Assembly: GCF_014736495.1 (NCBI RefSeq)
Contig: NZ_MDUX01000037.1
Coordinates: 1 to 33,386, forward strand
Direction: 5' to 3'
DNA length: 33,386 nucleotides
Source of the DNA: Candidatus Dactylopiibacterium carminicum
GTDB lineage: Bacteria > Pseudomonadota > Gammaproteobacteria > Burkholderiales > Rhodocyclaceae
The position numbers and the translations under genes are program-made. Under the pieces are notes generated by a model. The model saw nothing but the letters and a program-made list of their open reading frames with translations, had not been told where the DNA came from and searched no databases. Of the stretch, positions 8,741-17,198 are shown piece by piece; position 1 is the first letter of the stretch; every line of letters begins with the position of its first letter.

Positions 8741-9202
8741 ATGAAAACAGCCAGCCGTCTGATTGCCACCCTAGGCATGATTGCCGCCCCACTGCTCGCT
8801 GCACCTGCAGCCCAGGCAAGGGTGGATGTGAACGTCTTCATCCCCGGCGTTTCGGTCGATGTTCGCGTCGGCCCCCCTCCCCTTCGTTATGAGCGCCTGC
8901 CAGGGCCGCGTGCAGGCTATCTGTGGCGTACGGGCTACTGGCAGTGGAGCCCCCACGGCTACGTCTGGATTCCCGGCGCCTGGATGTCGTCGCGCCCGGG
9001 CCACATCTGGGTCGGAGAGCAGTGGAGTCCCTATGGTGGAAACTGGCATTTCCAGCCAGGCCGCTGGGAGCGCCGTGTCGAGTATCGCGAATACCGCCCC
9101 CCACAGCATGGACATGGCCGGCCCCCGTCTCGGCACGACGGGCGTGACCATCATCCCTCACAGTGGCAACGCGGAGAATCATCACGCGGACCACATCGAT
9201 GA
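8741..9202 (+). CDS. Secreted YXWGXW-repeat protein
   Basis: This is a 153-aa exported protein. A signal peptide (about residues 1-26, ending in AQA) is followed by aromatic repeats of the YXWGXW/WxxGxW type: GYLWRTGYW, GYVWIPGAW, GHIWVGEQW and NWHFQPGRW. The C-terminal third is rich in His, Arg, Pro and Gly. Proteins with this repeat are common in Proteobacteria, and their function is not well defined. A strong Shine-Dalgarno AAGGAGG at 8728-8734 supports the ATG at 8741. The gene is followed immediately by the shared hairpin at 9215-9240. Confidence 0.85.
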   Translation: MKTASRLIATLGMIAAPLLAAPAAQARVDVNVFIPGVSVDVRVGPPPLRYERLPGPRAGYLWRTGYWQWSPHGYVWIPGAWMSSRPGHIWVGEQWSPYGGNWHFQPGRWERRVEYREYRPPQHGHGRPPSRHDGRDHHPSQWQRGESSRGPHR

Positions 9203-9214
9203 CCCGATGATGCA

Positions 9215-9240
9215 AAGAGCCCGGCAATAGCCGGGCTCTT
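9215..9240. terminator. Bidirectional hairpin terminator between the YXWGXW gene and trpC
   Basis: A perfect 11-bp GC-rich stem (9215-9225 with 9230-9240) closes a 4-nt AATA loop. It lies between two convergent genes, 12 bp after one stop and 25 bp after the other. Short U-rich ends (CTCTT on one side, CTCTTT on the other) make it a plausible terminator in both directions. Confidence 0.8.
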
Positions 9241-9265
9241 ACGCTTGCTCGAGCTGCGTCTAGCC

Positions 9266-10096
9266 TCAGGCAAAAAGCCTTGCCAACGCCTGCCCCGGAT
9301 CTTCCGCACGCATGAAGGTTTCACCGATCAGGAAAGCATGAACTCCAGCCTGACGCATCGTTGCCACATCCTGTGGGCCGACAATGCCACTTTCCGTCAC
9401 GATCACACGCCCTTCGGGAATGCGCGCCAGTTGCCCCAATGTGGTCTCCAGGCTCACCTCGAAAGTCCGCAGGTTGCGATTGTTGATGCCCAGCAGAGGC
9501 GTACGCAGTTGCATGGCGATATCAAGCTCCGCCGCATCATGCACTTCAACCAGCACAGACAGGCCAAGATCAAAGGCAAGTTGCTCCAGCTCCTGCAGCG
9601 AGGAGAGGGCTACACGCGCTGCGGCGGTATTCACCACGCCCTCCGGCGGCAAAAAAGCGGCCACGATCAACAGGACGGCATCAGCCCCCATCGCCCGCGC
9701 CTCGAAGATCTGGTAGGGATCGATAATGAAATCCTTGCGCAGGACCGGCAATGCACAAGCCTCACGCGCAGCCTGCAGATACGCCGGCGCCCCCTGGAAA
9801 TACTCGCGATCCGTCAGTACGGAGAGACAGGCGGCACCACCTTTCTCATACGACCGCGCAATCGCCGCCGGGTCAAAATCGGCACGGATCACACCTTTGG
9901 AAGGACTGGCTTTCTTCACCTCGGCGATCACGCCGGCCTCACCCGCCGCGATCCGCCGGGTAATCGCTGCCACGAAATCCCTTACGGGCGACGCATCACG
10001 CGCTTCCTCGACAATATCCTCGCGCGAAACCTGCGCCTGGGCGGCTTCGATCTCCATGCGCTTGGTGGCCAGAATCTTCTGCAGTATGTCCGACAT
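9266..10096 (-). CDS. trpC: Indole-3-glycerol phosphate synthase
   Basis: This cytoplasmic TIM-barrel enzyme converts carboxyphenylamino-deoxyribulose phosphate to indole-3-glycerol phosphate in tryptophan biosynthesis. The 276 aa fit a monofunctional TrpC. Conserved barrel motifs are clear: [13 protein letters not shown] (catalytic Lys and phosphate site), [22 protein letters not shown] and VTESGI. It is not fused to TrpF. No trpG, trpD or trpF is adjacent, so it stands alone here and converges on the YXWGXW gene. Confidence 0.97.
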   Translation of the reverse strand: MSDILQKILATKRMEIEAAQAQVSREDIVEEARDASPVRDFVAAITRRIAAGEAGVIAEVKKASPSKGVIRADFDPAAIARSYEKGGAACLSVLTDREYFQGAPAYLQAAREACALPVLRKDFIIDPYQIFEARAMGADAVLLIVAAFLPPEGVVNTAAARVALSSLQELEQLAFDLGLSVLVEVHDAAELDIAMQLRTPLLGINNRNLRTFEVSLETTLGQLARIPEGRVIVTESGIVGPQDVATMRQAGVHAFLIGETFMRAEDPGQALARLFA

Positions 10097-10147
10097 ATCT
10101 CAGTTAACCCGTCTCATGCATCAGCAGCCGCAATGGTAACGGCTAAG

Positions 10148-10238
10148 AAGCTGTTTAGGATCTGTAGAGGCCGTCAGCACGGCGAAGAGCAACGCATGAG
10201 CCCCGTTCAGGGCCCTAGAGCAAGATCACCAACAGCTT
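10148..10238. repeat. 91-bp element with 16-bp imperfect terminal inverted repeats
   Basis: The left end AAGCTGTTTAGGATCT (10148-10163) and the right end AGATCACCAACAGCTT (10223-10238) are inverted copies matching at 13 of 16 positions. The inner flanks also pair loosely (TAGAGGCC against GGCCCTA). No coding frame fills the space and no clear target-site duplication is visible. It could be a MITE-like remnant or a long RNA hairpin. It lies between the trpC start and the next gene and so covers part of both upstream regions. Confidence 0.45.
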
Positions 10239-10314
10239 ACAAACCTCACACCGCGCGCTCTCACGTCCCTCGGAACACTTCCGTACAATGTTCGTTTGCC
10301 CACTGGAGCCCATC

Positions 10315-10935
10315 ATGCACCGGATTCCCCTCTGCCTGTTGGCACTTGGTCTAAGCCTCACCGCCCAGGCACAGGACGGCAGGACAACCTCCCCCGCTGC
10401 CACGGTCAGCGCTTTCCTCGAACAACGCCAGGAATCCCCCGCCCCCGGAGCACCCACCGGCCGTGTGCTGATGCGCATGGCGCCACTGCTCAGCCCGGAA
10501 TTGGTATGTCTGCTGGGCGCGGCCAGCCGCTACCGTGACGCATTCGAAGCCAATACCCCGGGAGAGGCTTCACCGTTTTCAAATACAGATCTGTTCTCCA
10601 GCCATGCCACAGGCCATACCCAGGCATCTCCCGGCACTCCCAGTACAGAACAGGGGTTGATTAGCGTACCGGTCCACATGCGTTTCCAGGCCGAAGAAGG
10701 AAATCCTGCAGTGGAATGGACAGACGAATTCCACCTGCGACGCGATGGTCAACGTTGGCGGATCCAGGACATTACCTATTCCGCCGATACCGTCGAAGGC
10801 AGACCCGGCAATCTGGTCCGCTGGCTACGCGACACGCTGGGCCACTCTGATGCCCGTGCCAACTGGAATTCGGCCGAACTCAAGGGGTGTCCGGCCCCAA
10901 CGGCAGCCAAGCCTGCGCAGAAAAAAACGCATTGA
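10315..10935 (+). CDS. Exported protein, DUF3828/NTF2-like in appearance
   Basis: This is a 206-aa predicted periplasmic protein with a signal peptide (about residues 1-19, LLALGLSLTAQA then QD). The body reads VSAFLEQRQ...MAPLLSPELVCLL...W.DEFHLRRDGQRWRIQDITY. That pattern, a helical start followed by a beta-strand pair holding WRIQDI, resembles small NTF2-like/DUF3828 exported proteins. No catalytic motif is visible and the function is unknown. An in-frame ATG at 10288 is less likely because it precedes the signal peptide with an acidic, Cys-containing extension; CTGGAG about 8 bp upstream supports 10315. The C-terminus is Ala/Pro/Lys-rich. Confidence 0.75.
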   Translation: MHRIPLCLLALGLSLTAQAQDGRTTSPAATVSAFLEQRQESPAPGAPTGRVLMRMAPLLSPELVCLLGAASRYRDAFEANTPGEASPFSNTDLFSSHATGHTQASPGTPSTEQGLISVPVHMRFQAEEGNPAVEWTDEFHLRRDGQRWRIQDITYSADTVEGRPGNLVRWLRDTLGHSDARANWNSAELKGCPAPTAAKPAQKKTH

Positions 10936-10973
10936 CGCCGGAAAGAAACCGGGACACAGAAGGGAAGGAAGAA

Positions 10974-11049
10974 TGGTGCCGCTTATCTGACTCGAACAGA
11001 TGACCTACCGCTTACAAGGCGGTTGCTCTACCAACTGAGCTAAAGCGGC
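10974..11049 (-). tRNA. tRNA-Thr (anticodon TGT)
   Basis: Read on the minus strand, the sequence begins GCCGCTTTAGCTCAG and ends AAGCGGCACCA. It has a 7-bp acceptor stem (GCCGCTT with AAGCGGC), a D arm with AGCTCAGTTGGTAGAGC, an anticodon stem ACCGC/GCGGT holding loop CTTGTAA (anticodon TGT), and a T arm with GTTCGAGTC. The CCA end is encoded. The 76-nt length is standard. It stands alone rather than in a tRNA cluster. Confidence 0.95.
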
Positions 11050-11084
11050 AACGTATCGGGGAACGGCAGATCTGCCGGGCGCGG

Positions 11085-11090
11085 ATTATA
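11085..11090 (-). promoter_or_regulatory. Probable -10 box of the tRNA-Thr promoter
   Basis: On the minus strand this reads TATAAT, a perfect -10 hexamer, 35 bp upstream of the mature tRNA 5' end. No good -35 is visible at 17 bp. A short 5' leader of about 28 nt would be removed by RNase P. Confidence 0.6.
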
Positions 11091-11182
11091 CCTCAGGCAA
11101 CGCCCGCGCAGCGCTCATGATATCGTCACGCCTTTGGCTGTCCTTTCAGCCTGCCGCCAGATTCACTGTTTCTTAAGCTGAC

Positions 11183-12667
11183 ATGCCCAGCCAAACGCGT
11201 CCTGCTGCCCTACGCGTACTCTTCATCGAAGACGATGAAAACGACGCGCTACTGCTCGCGCGCTATCTCAAAGCCCAGGGTTACCTGCTCGACTCCAGAC
11301 GGGTAAGCCGTCTGGATGATCTGCGTGCAGCCCTGCTTTCAGGGGCTTGGGATGTCGTCATCGCCGACTACGTACTGCCCGGCTTCACTGCCGTCGAAGC
11401 CCTGGCGCTGACACAGGAAGTCCAAGAGGAACTGCCGTTCATCGTGGTGTCAGGCAACATGGATGAAGCGACAGCCTGCGCCATGATGCATGCTGGCACG
11501 CAAGACTATCTGCACAAGGATCGTCTGGACCGTCTGGCGCCGGTCATCGAACGCGAGCGCCGCGAAGCCCGTATCCGTCACGAACGTCATGCCGCCCGGG
11601 AAGCGGCACGTGTCAGCGAAGAGCGTTTCCATCTACTCGCGGCGAATGTGCCTGGCGTACTTTTCCAATTGCACCCCGAGGCTGATGGAGGCCTGTATTT
11701 CAGCTACATCAGCGAAGCCTGCCGGATGCTGCTGGGTGTAGATGCATTCAGCCTGCTGGATACACCGCACACCCTGCAGCAGATGATCGTCGAAGATGAT
11801 TGCGAACGTTTCCTGCACACCCTGCAGCAGGCAGCAGAACGCCATGCCACGTTGAATTGGGAGGGGCGAATCCTGCTGCCCGCGGGTGAAAGCAAATGGG
11901 TGAACCTGCGCTGCTCGCCTCGGCGTGATATCTCCGGCACACAACTCTGGGAAGGCGTGATGTGGAACATCACGCACAGCAAGAAGACCGAGGAAGAGCT
12001 GATTGCCTCGCGCGCTCAGCTCGCGGAGCTTTCCGAGCATCTCCAGCGGGCCAAGGAAGAAGAGCGCGATCGTATCGCCCGCGACATCCACGACGTACTC
12101 AACGGTACGCTGGTCGGCATCAAGATTTCGGTGAAGCAACTGGCGAACAAACATGCCACAGATGGTCCGCTGCAGACCAAGGTACGTTTCATCGAGCACA
12201 TGCTGGATGAAGCAATAGCAACCACCGGTCGTGTGGCACGAGAGCTTCGCCCGGGAATCCTCAAGGAATTCGGCCTCGCTGCCGCCATCGAAAGCTACGC
12301 CGAAGATTACATGCATATCGCCGGCATCCCGTGTGCGGTATTGTGTGCCGACCACGACATCGAAGCCGAGGAAGATACCGCATTGGCATTGTTCAGAACC
12401 TATCAGCAAGCCCTGACCAACGTCAGCAAGCACGCAAGGGCATCCCGAATTGAAGTACGCCTGACCCAGGAATACGATGAATTGGTCCTCGAGGTCAGCG
12501 ACGATGGCTGTGGTCTGACCCCGGCCGATCTGAACAAGCCAAAATCCTTCGGGTTGCGTGGTATCCGCGAACGGCTGAAAGTGCTTGGTGGCAGCATGGA
12601 ACTGCGTAGCCGACAGCCGCAAGGCACCTCGGTGATCCTGCGCGCGCCAACCGGCATCCGGCGTTGA
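11183..12667 (+). CDS. REC-PAS-histidine kinase (HisKA_3 type)
   Basis: This 494-aa cytoplasmic sensor kinase has no membrane segment. An N-terminal receiver domain (about residues 9-125) has acidic residues FIEDDEND and the phospho-acceptor D62 (VVIADYVLPG). A PAS domain follows (about 145-270), then a short coiled coil, a DesK/NarX-type dimerisation domain with phospho-acceptor H303 (ARDIHDVLNGTLVGIK), and a C-terminal HATPase_c domain with GLRGIRERL. The LuxR-type response regulator just downstream (47 bp) is the obvious partner. A receiver placed ahead of the kinase core implies that a second upstream kinase or a phosphorelay feeds into it. The signal sensed is unknown. Confidence 0.92.
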   Translation: MPSQTRPAALRVLFIEDDENDALLLARYLKAQGYLLDSRRVSRLDDLRAALLSGAWDVVIADYVLPGFTAVEALALTQEVQEELPFIVVSGNMDEATACAMMHAGTQDYLHKDRLDRLAPVIERERREARIRHERHAAREAARVSEERFHLLAANVPGVLFQLHPEADGGLYFSYISEACRMLLGVDAFSLLDTPHTLQQMIVEDDCERFLHTLQQAAERHATLNWEGRILLPAGESKWVNLRCSPRRDISGTQLWEGVMWNITHSKKTEEELIASRAQLAELSEHLQRAKEEERDRIARDIHDVLNGTLVGIKISVKQLANKHATDGPLQTKVRFIEHMLDEAIATTGRVARELRPGILKEFGLAAAIESYAEDYMHIAGIPCAVLCADHDIEAEEDTALALFRTYQQALTNVSKHARASRIEVRLTQEYDELVLEVSDDGCGLTPADLNKPKSFGLRGIRERLKVLGGSMELRSRQPQGTSVILRAPTGIRR

Positions 12668-12714
12668 GCCTTCACAACCCATATCCTGGCAACTTAGTGC
12701 ATCATTCATAAACT

Positions 12715-13359
12715 ATGAGCGCAAAGAAAATTCGCGTCCTGATCGCCGACGACCACGCCATCATTCGTCAAGGCCTGAAACAGATCCTCTCCGATACCGA
12801 TGACCTCGAAATCGCCGGTGAAGCCGATGGCGGGGTCAAGGCGCTGCAGATGATTCGCGACAACACCTACGATGTCGTGCTGATGGATGTCTCCATGCCG
12901 GATCGCAACGGCATCGACTCCCTCAAGCTGATCAAGAAGGAATCTCCCCGTCTGCCCGTGCTGATGCTCAGCATGCACCCCGAAGAGCAATATGCCATTC
13001 GCGCATTGCGTGCCGGAGCGGCCGGCTACCTCTCCAAGCAAGGCGCTCCGGAGCAGCTGGTCACAGCCATCCGCCAGGTTGCCAGCGGCAAGAAATACGT
13101 CAGTGCAGCAGTAGCCGAAGAGTTGGCAAACTCCATCGGCGAGGATCTGGAACGGCCGCTGCACGAAAAGCTTTCCGACCGCGAATACCAGACCCTGTGC
13201 ATGATCGCCTCGGGCAAGACACTGACGCAGATCGCAGAAGAGCTCAGCCTCAGCGTGAAGACCATCAGCGTCTACCGTGCCCGTCTGCTGGAGAAAATGC
13301 GCCTACGCAACAACGCGGAACTGACGCACTACGGCCTCAAGCACGGCTTGGTCGAGTAA
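12715..13359 (+). CDS. NarL/FixJ-type response regulator
   Basis: This is a 214-aa transcription regulator. The receiver domain (about residues 5-122) has D12/D13, phospho-acceptor D58 (VVLMDVSMPD), a Thr/Ser switch position near LMLSMH and the conserved Lys (YLSKQ). A LuxR-type helix-turn-helix follows at about 148-205 (LSDREYQTLCMIASGKT and LSVKTISVYRARLLEKM). It should be phosphorylated by the HisKA_3 kinase 47 bp upstream and act as a DNA-binding dimer. Its targets are not evident from the sequence. Confidence 0.95.
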   Translation: MSAKKIRVLIADDHAIIRQGLKQILSDTDDLEIAGEADGGVKALQMIRDNTYDVVLMDVSMPDRNGIDSLKLIKKESPRLPVLMLSMHPEEQYAIRALRAGAAGYLSKQGAPEQLVTAIRQVASGKKYVSAAVAEELANSIGEDLERPLHEKLSDREYQTLCMIASGKTLTQIAEELSLSVKTISVYRARLLEKMRLRNNAELTHYGLKHGLVE

Positions 13360-13447
13360 TACCCCGACCGTCCGATACTGCTGATTCCCCAGGGCGTTGT
13401 TTCGTGGCAGCATCCTCTGCAACCTCCTAGCGCCGTAGTGCCCGACC

Positions 13448-15175
13448 ATGGCCGAAACCACGCCCAGCCCCCCGTCTGCCATCGCGCGCGAAACCCTGCG
13501 GCAGTTGGCTATCCGCCGTATCCAGCCGACCCCCGAGAATTTCCGCGAGGTCTATCACGAGATCGCCGGCAGCCAGCCGGAAGACAACTTCCCTGAACGC
13601 AGCCTTCGACAGATCGCGGCAGCCCTGCCGCGTATCACCCCAGCGCAGCTGCGGCTGGCGCGCCAGTTCGAAGCAGCCTGCTCGGAGCGCCATTGGCAGG
13701 GTTTCCGCCAACAGTTGCTGAGTCTGTTCGCCGAGCAGGCGGGGGAAGAACTCGCCTGGGGCACACTGGTCCGCGAACTGACCTCCCAGCTGGAACGCCA
13801 ACATCATGGGCTGGGGCGTTTTGCCAAGCAGGAAGCACTACAACGCGTGCTGGATGGCAGCAGCAACGACAACCGTCTGCTGTTCTCGCGCCTGCAGGGT
13901 CTGGCTCGCGGCTGGGGCACCCAGCCTTCCGTGCCCGGCAGCGCATCTGATAACGGAGCAAGCGCCCCCGCAGCCCAGAGTGAGCTTTCGCAGTGGCGCA
14001 AGGTACTCGCCGAAATTCTGGAGAACGCGATCGGCATGTTGTTGGTCGACGCCCCGGAGCTGGCCGCCGAGGCCAGCGCGTTGGCACGTCTGCTGAAAGG
14101 AGATGGTCCGGAAGATCCCGAAGCCTTCAGCATACGGCTGCGTCAGTTCGCCTATAAGCTGCAATGGGTCGCGCAGGATCAGGGCTACATCCGCCAGGCA
14201 CTGCTCAACCTGCTTCAACTGATCGTGGAAAACATCAGCGAGATCGTTCTCGAAGACCAGTACCTGCACGGTCAGATGAGTGTACTCGGAGAACTCTTCT
14301 CACGCCCGCTGGACAAGCCCCTGCTTGAAGAACTGGGCGAACGCCTGCGCGACGTAATCTACAAACAGGGCACGCTCAAGCGCAGCCTCGCCGATGCGCA
14401 GCAACGCCTTCGTGACATGCTGGCCAGCTTCGTCGGCCAGCTGGGTGAATTCGCCGAATCCACCGGCGCCTATCACGGCAAAGTCAGCGCATTCGCGGAA
14501 AAGATTGCCCAGGCCAAGAACCTTCACGAACTGGCCGGCCTGGTAGACGACATCGCGCGCGAAACCCGCAACGTGGAATACAGCGCACGTCGCTCGCATC
14601 AGGAACTGCTGGATCTGCGCACCGCCGTCGACCAGGCCAACCGCGAGATCAACCGCCTGGAAACCGAACTGGAAGAAGCCAGCGAACTGGTCCGTCACGA
14701 TCCGCTCACCGGTACGCTCAACCGCAAGGGACTGGACGAAATACTGGCGCGCGAAAGTGCACGCATGCAGCGCCGCAATTCGCGCCTGTGCCTCGCAATG
14801 CTGGACGTAGACGACTTCAAGAAGCTCAACGACAGCTTTGGCCACACCACCGGCGACGACGCTCTGCGCCATTTGGCCACAGTCATCCGCGACAACATCC
14901 GCCCGCAGGATAGCGCCGGCCGCTTTGGTGGTGAGGAATTCCTCGTGCTGTTGCCTGATACCGGTCAGGATGAGGCTGCCATAGCCATCCAGAGGCTGCA
15001 ACGCGAGCTGACCCGCCGTATCTTCATGCGCGATAACCAGCGCCTGTTGATCACTTTCAGTGCGGGCGTCACCGAGGTCCGCGCTGGAGAGGAGATTCAG
15101 CAAGCCGTGATCCGGGCGGATCAGGCCATGTATCGGGCCAAGCGCGCCGGCAAGAACCGCGTCGAATCCGGATGA
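13448..15175 (+). CDS. GGDEF diguanylate cyclase
   Basis: This 575-aa predicted soluble enzyme would make c-di-GMP. The long N-terminal part (about residues 1-400) is largely helical with predicted coiled coil near 395-420 and no membrane segment; its family is not recognised. The C-terminal GGDEF domain (about 415-575) has the active-site variant GGEEF near 494-498 and a product-inhibition I-site RPQD five residues upstream, so it should be active and feedback-controlled. Metal-binding Asp lies in LAMLDVDDFKKLND. It is 88 bp after the NarL-type regulator on the same strand and may be part of the same signalling unit. Confidence 0.95.
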   Translation: MAETTPSPPSAIARETLRQLAIRRIQPTPENFREVYHEIAGSQPEDNFPERSLRQIAAALPRITPAQLRLARQFEAACSERHWQGFRQQLLSLFAEQAGEELAWGTLVRELTSQLERQHHGLGRFAKQEALQRVLDGSSNDNRLLFSRLQGLARGWGTQPSVPGSASDNGASAPAAQSELSQWRKVLAEILENAIGMLLVDAPELAAEASALARLLKGDGPEDPEAFSIRLRQFAYKLQWVAQDQGYIRQALLNLLQLIVENISEIVLEDQYLHGQMSVLGELFSRPLDKPLLEELGERLRDVIYKQGTLKRSLADAQQRLRDMLASFVGQLGEFAESTGAYHGKVSAFAEKIAQAKNLHELAGLVDDIARETRNVEYSARRSHQELLDLRTAVDQANREINRLETELEEASELVRHDPLTGTLNRKGLDEILARESARMQRRNSRLCLAMLDVDDFKKLNDSFGHTTGDDALRHLATVIRDNIRPQDSAGRFGGEEFLVLLPDTGQDEAAIAIQRLQRELTRRIFMRDNQRLLITFSAGVTEVRAGEEIQQAVIRADQAMYRAKRAGKNRVESG

Positions 15176-15285
15176 TGCGGTGTTTGCATTCAAGCGTAGA
15201 ACGAGCCAGGTTGTCGCAGACAGTGCTACAGCATGGCAAAGTGACCCGGCACTGTCATACGTTTGAAGACAAAGTCGTACGAGGC

Positions 15286-15582
15286 TCAGTTGGCCGCACA
15301 AGCCTTACGCAGCCTGGCCAATCCCATGTCACTCAGTCCGCTGATGCGTACGACCTTGTGACGCGAAGCCTCACCGGACTGCAAGAAGAGCGCCGTTTTC
15401 GGCAAGTCCAGGTAGTCCGCCAGGAAAACCAGCAGACATGCATTTGCCTTGCCTTCCACGGGCGGAGCAGCCAGGCGCAGCTTCAGTGCGTCACCGTGCA
15501 TCCCGACAAACTCCGTCTTGCGTGCCCCCGGCTGCACATGCAGCGTGAGCGTCCAGGCGCCGTCGGCGTGCTCGCGCAGCAT
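15286..15582 (-). CDS. DUF167/YggU family protein
   Basis: This 98-aa protein carries the DUF167 signature: LHVQPGARKTEFVG, LKLRLAAPPVEGKANACL, a short ALFLQSGEASRHKVVRI segment. Family members are small cytoplasmic proteins of undefined function, usually encoded beside yggT. The frame extends much further upstream, but that part overlaps the whole of yggT in another frame. The ATG at 15582 is preferred: it follows the yggT stop by 2 bp (TGAGGATG) and gives the family start. It ends convergently with the diguanylate cyclase gene after a 110-bp gap. Confidence 0.9.
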   Translation of the reverse strand: MLREHADGAWTLTLHVQPGARKTEFVGMHGDALKLRLAAPPVEGKANACLLVFLADYLDLPKTALFLQSGEASRHKVVRISGLSDMGLARLRKACAAN

Positions 15583-15584
15583 CC

Positions 15585-16160
15585 TCAGATATAAAGCATG
15601 AAATAGAAACTGCCCGCCGCGCGCTGCAACACATACAGCAGGATCTGCACCACCAGCAGGAAAATCAGTGGTGAGATGTCGATACCCGAGATCGGCGGCA
15701 AGATGCGCCGGAACGGCGCCAGCAACGGACGCGACAGCGCGTTGATGGGGCCTGCCAGCGGCGCATACGGATTCACCCAGGACAGCACCACGCCGATGAT
15801 CACCACGCCCATCACCAGATAGAGCGCGAGATACAGCAGTTCCAGCGCGCCGATCAGGGCACAGCCCAGCAGCAGGCTGAGCGGCGCGCCCGGCGTGCGC
15901 CCCGAAAGGAATACCAGCAGCAACACCAACAACGCCTGCATCAGCCAGGCAGGCAACAACGCCGCCGGATCCAGTCGTCCGATGGCGGGCAACACACGCT
16001 GCAGCGGAACCGTCGCCCAATTGGTGGTAGCCAGCACGAACTGGCCCAGCGGAGTGATAAAGGAGACGCGCAGGAAACGCATCGCCGTGCGCACCAGGAA
16101 CATCAGTGTGAAAAAACCTGCCGTCGCGCGCAGGATCATCGTCAGGATATCGAATGCCAT
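15585..16160 (-). CDS. YggT family integral membrane protein
   Basis: This is a 191-aa inner-membrane protein with two copies of the YggT repeat, each a pair of hydrophobic helices followed by a polar loop. The second copy shows the hallmark SWVNPYAPLAGPINALSRPLLAP...PPISGIDISPL; the first is FITPLGQFVLATTNWATVPLQRVLP. The molecular role is not established; the family occurs with proC and DUF167 in many Proteobacteria, the arrangement seen here. It lies 20 bp downstream of proC on the same strand, consistent with one transcript. Confidence 0.92.
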   Translation of the reverse strand: MAFDILTMILRATAGFFTLMFLVRTAMRFLRVSFITPLGQFVLATTNWATVPLQRVLPAIGRLDPAALLPAWLMQALLVLLLVFLSGRTPGAPLSLLLGCALIGALELLYLALYLVMGVVIIGVVLSWVNPYAPLAGPINALSRPLLAPFRRILPPISGIDISPLIFLLVVQILLYVLQRAAGSFYFMLYI

Positions 16161-16180
16161 GTGTCCTTGCCCTTTCCTGC

Positions 16181-16993
16181 CTAATCCTTGCTTAACTCAT
16201 CGCCCAGCTCGGCACTGCGTCGGGCCGCCGCCTGCAGCGCCCGCGCAACCAACCCCTGCATGTCGCCTTCGCCCAGTACCTGCAAGGCTGCAGCGGTCGT
16301 CCCCCCCTTGGAGGTAACCCGCTCGCGCAGCACGCCCGGGCTTTCCGTACTGTGTGCAGCCAGCGCCGATGCGCCGACCAGCGTCTCGATGGCCAACTGA
16401 CGCGCCACCTGCGGCGCAAGACCCAAGGCCGTACCACCGGCCTCCAGTGCCTCAATGAAATGGAAGACGTAAGCCGGGCCACTGCCTGAAAGTGCGGTCA
16501 CTGCGTCCAGCTGGGTTTCAGCCTCCACCCACACAGAAGAACCCACAGCGCCGAGCACCCGGGCCACGGCGGCACGTTCGGTCTCCGATACCGCAGGCGC
16601 GGCATACAGGCCAGTCACACCCTGACCGATCAACGCAGGCGTATTGGGCATGGCACGCACCACGCGCGCATACCCGCCCAGCCAGCGGGACAGATCCGCC
16701 ACGCGCAACCCCGCCGCGATGCTGAGCACCAGTTGAGTCGCAAGGCGTCCCTGCAAAGGGGTCAATGCTTCATGCATCTGCTGTGGCTTGACCGCCAGCA
16801 CCAGGACTTCGCACGCAAGCGCGGAATCATCCAGTGTTGCGAGTGCCTGCACGCCAAACTGTTGACGCAGGCGTTCACGCCCCGCCTCCTGCAGTTCCAC
16901 GACCTGAATGTCAGCGGCAGCAAAGCCCTGCTGGACCAGGCCGCCGATCAGGGCGGAGGCCATGTTGCCACCGCCCAGGAAGGTGATTTTCAT
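16181..16993 (-). CDS. proC: Pyrroline-5-carboxylate reductase
   Basis: This enzyme catalyses the last step of proline biosynthesis, NAD(P)H-dependent reduction of 1-pyrroline-5-carboxylate. The 270 aa match the family. The Rossmann glycine motif is at the N-terminus (ITFLGGGNMASALIGGL), with VLAVKPQQM, VVRAMPNTPALIGQG and the C-terminal signature ALSGSGPAYVFHFIEAL...VTSKGGTTAAAL. It leads a proC-yggT-DUF167 cluster; the usual yggS neighbour is absent here, and relA lies upstream after about 205 bp. Confidence 0.97.
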   Translation of the reverse strand: MKITFLGGGNMASALIGGLVQQGFAAADIQVVELQEAGRERLRQQFGVQALATLDDSALACEVLVLAVKPQQMHEALTPLQGRLATQLVLSIAAGLRVADLSRWLGGYARVVRAMPNTPALIGQGVTGLYAAPAVSETERAAVARVLGAVGSSVWVEAETQLDAVTALSGSGPAYVFHFIEALEAGGTALGLAPQVARQLAIETLVGASALAAHSTESPGVLRERVTSKGGTTAAALQVLGEGDMQGLVARALQAAARRSAELGDELSKD

Positions 16994-17198
16994 TGTCTGC
17001 TACCCATGTGGCCGCAAGAAGCGGCAGTTTTCAACGCCTGCCCGGACATGCATCGAAAGCCCCCGGCAGGTTGAGGGGCAACGCAGACCGGAGTGTAGTG
17101 GATACAGGCGGACACAACGGCGTTACGCGGCCTGCGCGGCGCACAGCCCCACCACGATCCGCCAGATCCGTGCCCGTACGATGGACCGACGCCGCCGA

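Noticed and set aside
9245..10354. 369-codon plus-strand frame over trpC
   Set aside because: It is antisense to an unambiguous trpC and has no family features.
15176..15285. Possible terminator between the diguanylate cyclase and DUF167 genes
   Set aside because: Only weak imperfect dyads (around CGTTTGAAGACAAAGTCG) without a T run were found.
17011..17031. Hairpin GCCGC-AAGAA-GCGGC followed by AGTTTT, between relA and proC
   Set aside because: The T run is on the plus strand, where no gene ends; it cannot terminate minus-strand relA in this orientation.
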